Shown here: piece by piece, positions 6,242-9,562 of the stretch
Position numbering within the stretch: the first letter of the stretch is position 1
Layout: each line of letters starts with the position of its first letter
Origin: Treponema sp.
GTDB lineage: Bacteria; Spirochaetota; Spirochaetia; Treponematales; Breznakiellaceae
Reading direction: 5' to 3'
DNA length: 9,562 nt
NCBI GenBank assembly: GCA_031259345.1
Contig: JAIRLQ010000182.1
Span: 1-9,562 of the forward strand
The notes under the pieces: model-generated
What the model was told of the DNA's origin: nothing
The model's input: the letters and a program-made list of their open reading frames with translations, nothing else
Databases searched by the model: none
Position numbers and translations under genes: made by a program

Positions 6242-6273
6242 AGTTGTTTAATAGCTGAAGTTATTAAACAACT
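6242..6273. repeat. Perfect 12-bp inverted repeat directly after the araH-like stop codon
   Basis: The arms AGTTGTTTAATA (6242-6253) and TATTAAACAACT (6262-6273) are exact reverse complements around an 8-nt loop. The repeat begins on the base after the permease stop codon. Reading leftward no T tract follows, so it is not a standard terminator. A 3'-end stabiliser for the upstream mRNA, or a member of a dispersed repeat family, are the main options. Confidence 0.6.
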
Positions 6274-7248
6274 CTACTTTTTCCGCTTGAGGTTGCGGAC
6301 ATAATCAAACGACAGGGCCACTATCAAAAGGAGCCCGCGGGAGACCGTCTGCCAGAACGAAGGGACGTTCATCATCATAAGGCCGTTGTTAAAACTCTGC
6401 ATGATGAAGAGTCCGATAAGGGCCCCGCTCAGGCTGCCCACCCCGCCGGACATGGCCACGCCCCCCAGCACAACCGCCGTAACCGCGTCAAACTCAAGCC
6501 CCTCGCTGGTCATTGGCTGTCCGCTGCTCATCCGGCCCGCCTGAATTATTCCGCCGAGCGCCGCGAACCCGGACGTCATCATGTAGATTTTCGCGCGCAG
6601 TTTCTGCGCGTTTATCCCCGCAAGCCGCGCCGCTACCGCGTTCCCTCCCACCATGTACACATTCCGCCCGAACCGCGTGCGGGCCAGGATAACCATGAAT
6701 ACAATGTACGAGATGATAAAGATGATGACCGGTATGGGTATCCCCAGAAAACGCCCGGAACCCATCCTCAGAAAAAACATATTGGTAACAAATACCGCCT
6801 TGCCGCCGCAGATAATGAACGCCAGCCCTCGGAATATCGACATTGTCGCCAGTGTCGCGATAAACGCCTCCAGCTTTAACCGGTTTACCAAAAGCGAATT
6901 GATGTACCCCACACAGAGTCCTATGACTATGACAATTAACACCGCGGGCGCCAGCGGCAGCCCGTTCCTCAGTAACAGCGATACCAATACCCCGGAAAAC
7001 GCCGCCACGCTTCCGGGCGACAGATCCACATGCGCCGTAATAAGCAGGTAACATTCCCCTATGACCACCATCCCCACTATGGCGGACGCGATCAGGATGT
7101 TGATGATGTTATTCCGGGATATGAAATTTCCGCCGGTCAGAACGGAAAAGATGATGATCACCAGGAACAGCGCCACCAAAAGCCCTATCTTTTCCGAATG
7201 CATCATTCGTATAAAAACCGATACATTCCCGTTTTCCCTGTCGTTCAT
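6274..7248 (-). CDS. araH: Sugar ABC transporter permease, AraH-like (CUT2 family)
   Basis: Inner-membrane permease of 324 residues, hydrophobic with about 8-10 likely membrane segments, presumed to work as a homodimer since only one permease gene accompanies this ATPase. AraH-like motifs are ATLATMSIFRGLAFIICGGKAVF (131-153), GRNVYMVGGNAVAARLAGI (194-212), GRMSSGQPMTSEG (238-250) and VLGGVAMSGGVG (260-271, part of the cytoplasmic coupling loop). The SGQPMTS stretch and the GKAV stretch are the best links to E. coli AraH. The region that usually reads GGIDLSVGS reads AHVDLSPGS here (72-80). The ATG overlaps the ATPase stop by 4 bp (7245-7248) and has GGAGGG 9 nt upstream inside the ATPase gene, so coupling is likely. 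The product ends in a basic KRKK tail at the membrane face. A perfect inverted repeat follows the TAG stop immediately. Confidence 0.88.
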   Translation of the reverse strand: MNDRENGNVSVFIRMMHSEKIGLLVALFLVIIIFSVLTGGNFISRNNIINILIASAIVGMVVIGECYLLITAHVDLSPGSVAAFSGVLVSLLLRNGLPLAPAVLIVIVIGLCVGYINSLLVNRLKLEAFIATLATMSIFRGLAFIICGGKAVFVTNMFFLRMGSGRFLGIPIPVIIFIISYIVFMVILARTRFGRNVYMVGGNAVAARLAGINAQKLRAKIYMMTSGFAALGGIIQAGRMSSGQPMTSEGLEFDAVTAVVLGGVAMSGGVGSLSGALIGLFIMQSFNNGLMMMNVPSFWQTVSRGLLLIVALSFDYVRNLKRKK

Positions 7249-8750
7249 GCAGTCTGTCCCTCCAGCATATCGGCCATCGCCAAGGTAAGCACTTTATGGT
7301 CGCTCGCTTCTTCCCTCATAAGTTCCCCCGTTATCCGCCCCTGGCACATAACCACGATGCGGTCGCACAGCCCCAGAATCTCGGGCAGTTCGGAAGAGAT
7401 GAATATGATCCCTATCCCTTGTTTTGCAAGATCGCAGATTATCTGGTAGATCTCACTCTTTGATCCCACGTCAATTCCCTTGGTGGGTTCGTCCAGTATC
7501 AGCAGTTTTGGGTTTGCCGCTATCCAGCGGGCAAATATCGTCTTCTGCTGATTGCCGCCGGACAACTCCCCGATACGTTTGTGGATAGAAGGCGTGCGGA
7601 TATTGAGCTGCCTGACCCCTTGTTCCGCCATGCTGCTTTCCGCTTTCCTGTCGATAAAGCCCCGTCTTAAAAGAGAACGCAACATTACTACGCTGATATT
7701 GTCCCGCACCGCCCGGATTGAAAATATGCCCTGGTCTTTCCTGTCCTCGGGACACAAGCCAATCCCGCTGGCGATGGCGTCTTCCGGAAAGCGTATGTTC
7801 AGTTCCTTTCCCATAAGCCGGACAGCACCGCCCTCCCTCTTGTCCGCACCGAAGATCGCCCGCATGGTTTCCGTCCGCCCCGCGCCGACAAGACCCGCAA
7901 AGCCTACAATTTCACCGGCCCGTACCTCGAAGCTTACATTTCTGACGTTATCCCCCCTGAGATTTTCAGCGCGGAAGATTACCTCCCCGATCCGTTTGTT
8001 TCGGGAGAGCGAGTGAAATATATCCCCCAGATCCCGGCCTACCATGCCGCGGATGATCTCATCCTCGGTAATCGCGGCGACAGCTTCCTGGCGGACAAAA
8101 CGGCCGTCTTTCAAAATTACTACCTGGTCGGTGATTTTAAATATCTCCTTCATCCGGTGGGAGACATAGAGGATAATCATTTCATTTTTCAGGCGGTTTA
8201 TGATTTCAAAAAGCGAATCGATCTCCGTATCCGAAAGGCTGGCCGTTGGTTCGTCGAAGGCTATGATGGCCGGATGCCGCCGGTAGGCCTTCATGATCTC
8301 CACCATCTGCTGGAATGCCACCGACAGGTCCCTTACCCGCACGGTCGCCTTGAACGGCAGCCGGAATTCGTCGATGATTTCCTGGGCTTTCGCGTTAAGT
8401 TCGCCGAAGTTGACCAGCCCCAGCCTGCCGGCGGGGATGTCCTCCATGAAGATATTTTCCGCCACCGACAGATAGGGGATGATCTGGCGTTCCTGGTAGA
8501 TAACGCTTACCCCCGCGCTGATTGCCTCCCGGGGGTTGGCGAAATTTTTCTCCTGGTGATCGATAAGGTACTGCCCGGAATCATGCTGGTAATCACCATT
8601 CAGTATCTTGAGCAAGGTGCTTTTGCCCGCGCCGTTTTCCCCCACCAGGGCGGTTACTTCCCCCCGGTGGGCGGTAAAACTAACGTCGTCAAGCGCGAGA
8701 ACGCCGGGAAAGGACTTGGTGATGTTTTTAAATTCAAGCAATTCGCTCAT
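7245..8750 (-). CDS. araG: Sugar ABC transporter ATP-binding protein, AraG-like (CUT2 family)
   Basis: Cytoplasmic double ATPase (501 residues, usual length) energising the AraH-like permease. First domain: Walker A GENGAGKST (37-45), Q-loop YQE (85-87), an altered signature LSVAFQQM (142-149; AraG has LSIGQWQM), Walker B IIAFDEPTASLS (162-173) and SH (197-198). Second domain: a P-loop remnant GLVGAGRTE lacking lysine (286-294), CPEDRK (333-338), a canonical signature LSGGNQQK (396-403) and Walker B LLILDEPTKGID (416-427). AraG-like hallmarks are AFDEPTASLS, LYVSHRMKEIF and GRDLGDIF (238-245), which together favour an arabinose-type system over ribose or xylose types. An SD-like AAAAGGGG ends 5 nt before the ATG. 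The gene starts 20 bp after the URO-D-like gene, so the two are very likely cotranscribed. The loss of glycine in the first signature is the only oddity. Confidence 0.92.
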   Translation of the reverse strand: MSELLEFKNITKSFPGVLALDDVSFTAHRGEVTALVGENGAGKSTLLKILNGDYQHDSGQYLIDHQEKNFANPREAISAGVSVIYQERQIIPYLSVAENIFMEDIPAGRLGLVNFGELNAKAQEIIDEFRLPFKATVRVRDLSVAFQQMVEIMKAYRRHPAIIAFDEPTASLSDTEIDSLFEIINRLKNEMIILYVSHRMKEIFKITDQVVILKDGRFVRQEAVAAITEDEIIRGMVGRDLGDIFHSLSRNKRIGEVIFRAENLRGDNVRNVSFEVRAGEIVGFAGLVGAGRTETMRAIFGADKREGGAVRLMGKELNIRFPEDAIASGIGLCPEDRKDQGIFSIRAVRDNISVVMLRSLLRRGFIDRKAESSMAEQGVRQLNIRTPSIHKRIGELSGGNQQKTIFARWIAANPKLLILDEPTKGIDVGSKSEIYQIICDLAKQGIGIIFISSELPEILGLCDRIVVMCQGRITGELMREEASDHKVLTLAMADMLEGQTA

Positions 8751-8770
8751 ACAAACCCCTTTTCTCCGGT

Positions 8771-9562
8771 CTAAAAAAACCTCTCCTGGTTCCGGAAAAC
8801 TTCCGCCATAGCAAGGATATTTTCGGGCGGCACGTCGGAAGGCAGGGCGTGGGTGGGGGCGATGATAAGGCCGCCGGATTTGCGCAGGGCCTTTACCACT
8901 CTGATAATTTCGTCCTGCAGCTCTTCAGGCTTTTTATACGGCAGAACCTGCTGTGTGGAAACCCCGCCCCAGATCGCAAGCTTGTCTCCGTATTTCCGCT
9001 TTACCGCATGTATATCGTAGATTTCCGGCTGGAAGGTCTGGTAACAGTCAATGCCGATTTCTATTAAGTCGCCCAGTATATCGTTGCAGTCCCCGCAGGA
9101 ATGCTGTATTACATACTTGCCTTTGGATTTTACCTGCTGGTAAAGCCGGGCCATGCGGGGTTTTATAAAACGCCGCCAGGCAGCCGGGCCCATGATAAGG
9201 CCGCGCTGCTGGCCCCAGTCATCGCCAAAGTAGATGCCGTCAAGCTCATATTCCAGGGCTACATCCACCAGACGGAGGAAGTAATCGCAGATCCGGTCAA
9301 AAAGAACTTCCAGTTCATCCGGCAGGGCTACCATGCTGATAAGTACATTTTCCATACCCATAAGGCTCCAGCAGCGTTCAAACATGCAAAAGCCAAAACC
9401 CATAAAAGTAAACTTGTCTTCTCTTGCGGCAATTAGTTTTTCAATGTCGCCACGGAGCCGCGCGATATCGGGCTGTGGGAATTGATAGTCGCTGTGTTCC
9501 AAATCTTTTATCTGGGGATCCTCAACAACGCCTATATCCTTGTCCGCACCGCCGCGGTTCCA
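8771..9562 (-). CDS. Uroporphyrinogen decarboxylase/MtaA-superfamily protein (5' end outside the window)
   Basis: C-terminal 263 residues of a URO-D-like TIM-barrel protein, in frame to the right edge; family members are usually about 340-370 residues. A TTG at 9502 could be read as a start, but the frame upstream is open and encodes WNRGGADKDIGVVEDP, a stretch familiar from this family, so the true start is beyond 9562. Motifs in partial numbering: FGDDWGQQRGLIM (112-124), VIQHSCGDC (151-159) and GGLIIAPTHALPSDVPPENI (230-249). His154 and Cys156 match the HxC of the zinc site in corrinoid methyltransferases such as MtaA, MtbA and CmuA; His238 stands where these have the third ligand, a cysteine. 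True haem biosynthesis is unlikely given its place 20 bp before a sugar ABC transporter. The reaction is unknown; methyl transfer is an inference only. It ends in TAG. Confidence 0.85.
   Translation of the reverse strand, partial: WNRGGADKDIGVVEDPQIKDLEHSDYQFPQPDIARLRGDIEKLIAAREDKFTFMGFGFCMFERCWSLMGMENVLISMVALPDELEVLFDRICDYFLRLVDVALEYELDGIYFGDDWGQQRGLIMGPAAWRRFIKPRMARLYQQVKSKGKYVIQHSCGDCNDILGDLIEIGIDCYQTFQPEIYDIHAVKRKYGDKLAIWGGVSTQQVLPYKKPEELQDEIIRVVKALRKSGGLIIAPTHALPSDVPPENILAMAEVFRNQERFF

Noticed and set aside
8013..8774. Plus-strand open frame (253 codons) opposite the araG-like gene
   Set aside because: It overlaps the conserved first ATPase domain in antisense and has no plausible start signal.

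Overview
The window carries two complete CUT2-type (ribose/galactose-family) sugar ABC importers placed back to back, plus one partial enzyme gene. All eight genes lie on the minus strand, so transcription runs from high to low coordinates. The likely host is a spirochaete of the Treponema type, for example a gut treponeme. This is an inference from moderate GC, from the two binding proteins with treponeme-style leaders ending in SLAFA(A)GGGQ without a lipobox cysteine, and from tight, co-directional sugar-transport operons. No rRNA, tRNA, CRISPR array, insertion sequence or phage gene is visible.

Right-hand operon (9562 down to 5063): a URO-D/MtaA-superfamily protein whose 5' end lies beyond the right edge; an AraG-like double ATPase; an AraH-like permease whose start overlaps the ATPase stop by 4 bp; a 173-bp gap rich in palindromes; and an AraF-like periplasmic binding protein. 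The set resembles the L-arabinose importer AraFGH, but several sugar-contact residues of the binding protein appear changed, so the substrate is uncertain. A GC-rich hairpin with a T-rich tail (about 5007-5047) follows and probably ends this operon.

Left-hand operon (4718 down to 11): YtfQ-like binding protein, YtfR-like double ATPase, YtfT-like permease and YjfF-like permease, in the same order as the E. coli galactofuranose importer and with strong motif agreement. The 344-bp gap before it holds the upstream terminator, candidate promoters and an 8+4+8 palindrome (4744-4763) that may be an operator. Between the binding-protein gene and the ATPase gene there is a 13-bp hairpin followed by T7. 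It is probably an attenuator or processing site that keeps binding-protein mRNA in excess. The ATPase gene then has a weak ribosome binding site and a perfect TATAAT just upstream.

Together the genes would import two sugars, probably galactofuranose and an arabinose-like sugar, as expected for an organism scavenging breakdown products of plant or microbial polysaccharide. No regulator, sugar kinase or glycosidase is inside the window. I found no evidence of a wholly new system. The points most worth checking are the URO-D-like enzyme in a sugar operon, the changed ligand residues of the AraF-like protein, and the structured intergenic regions.
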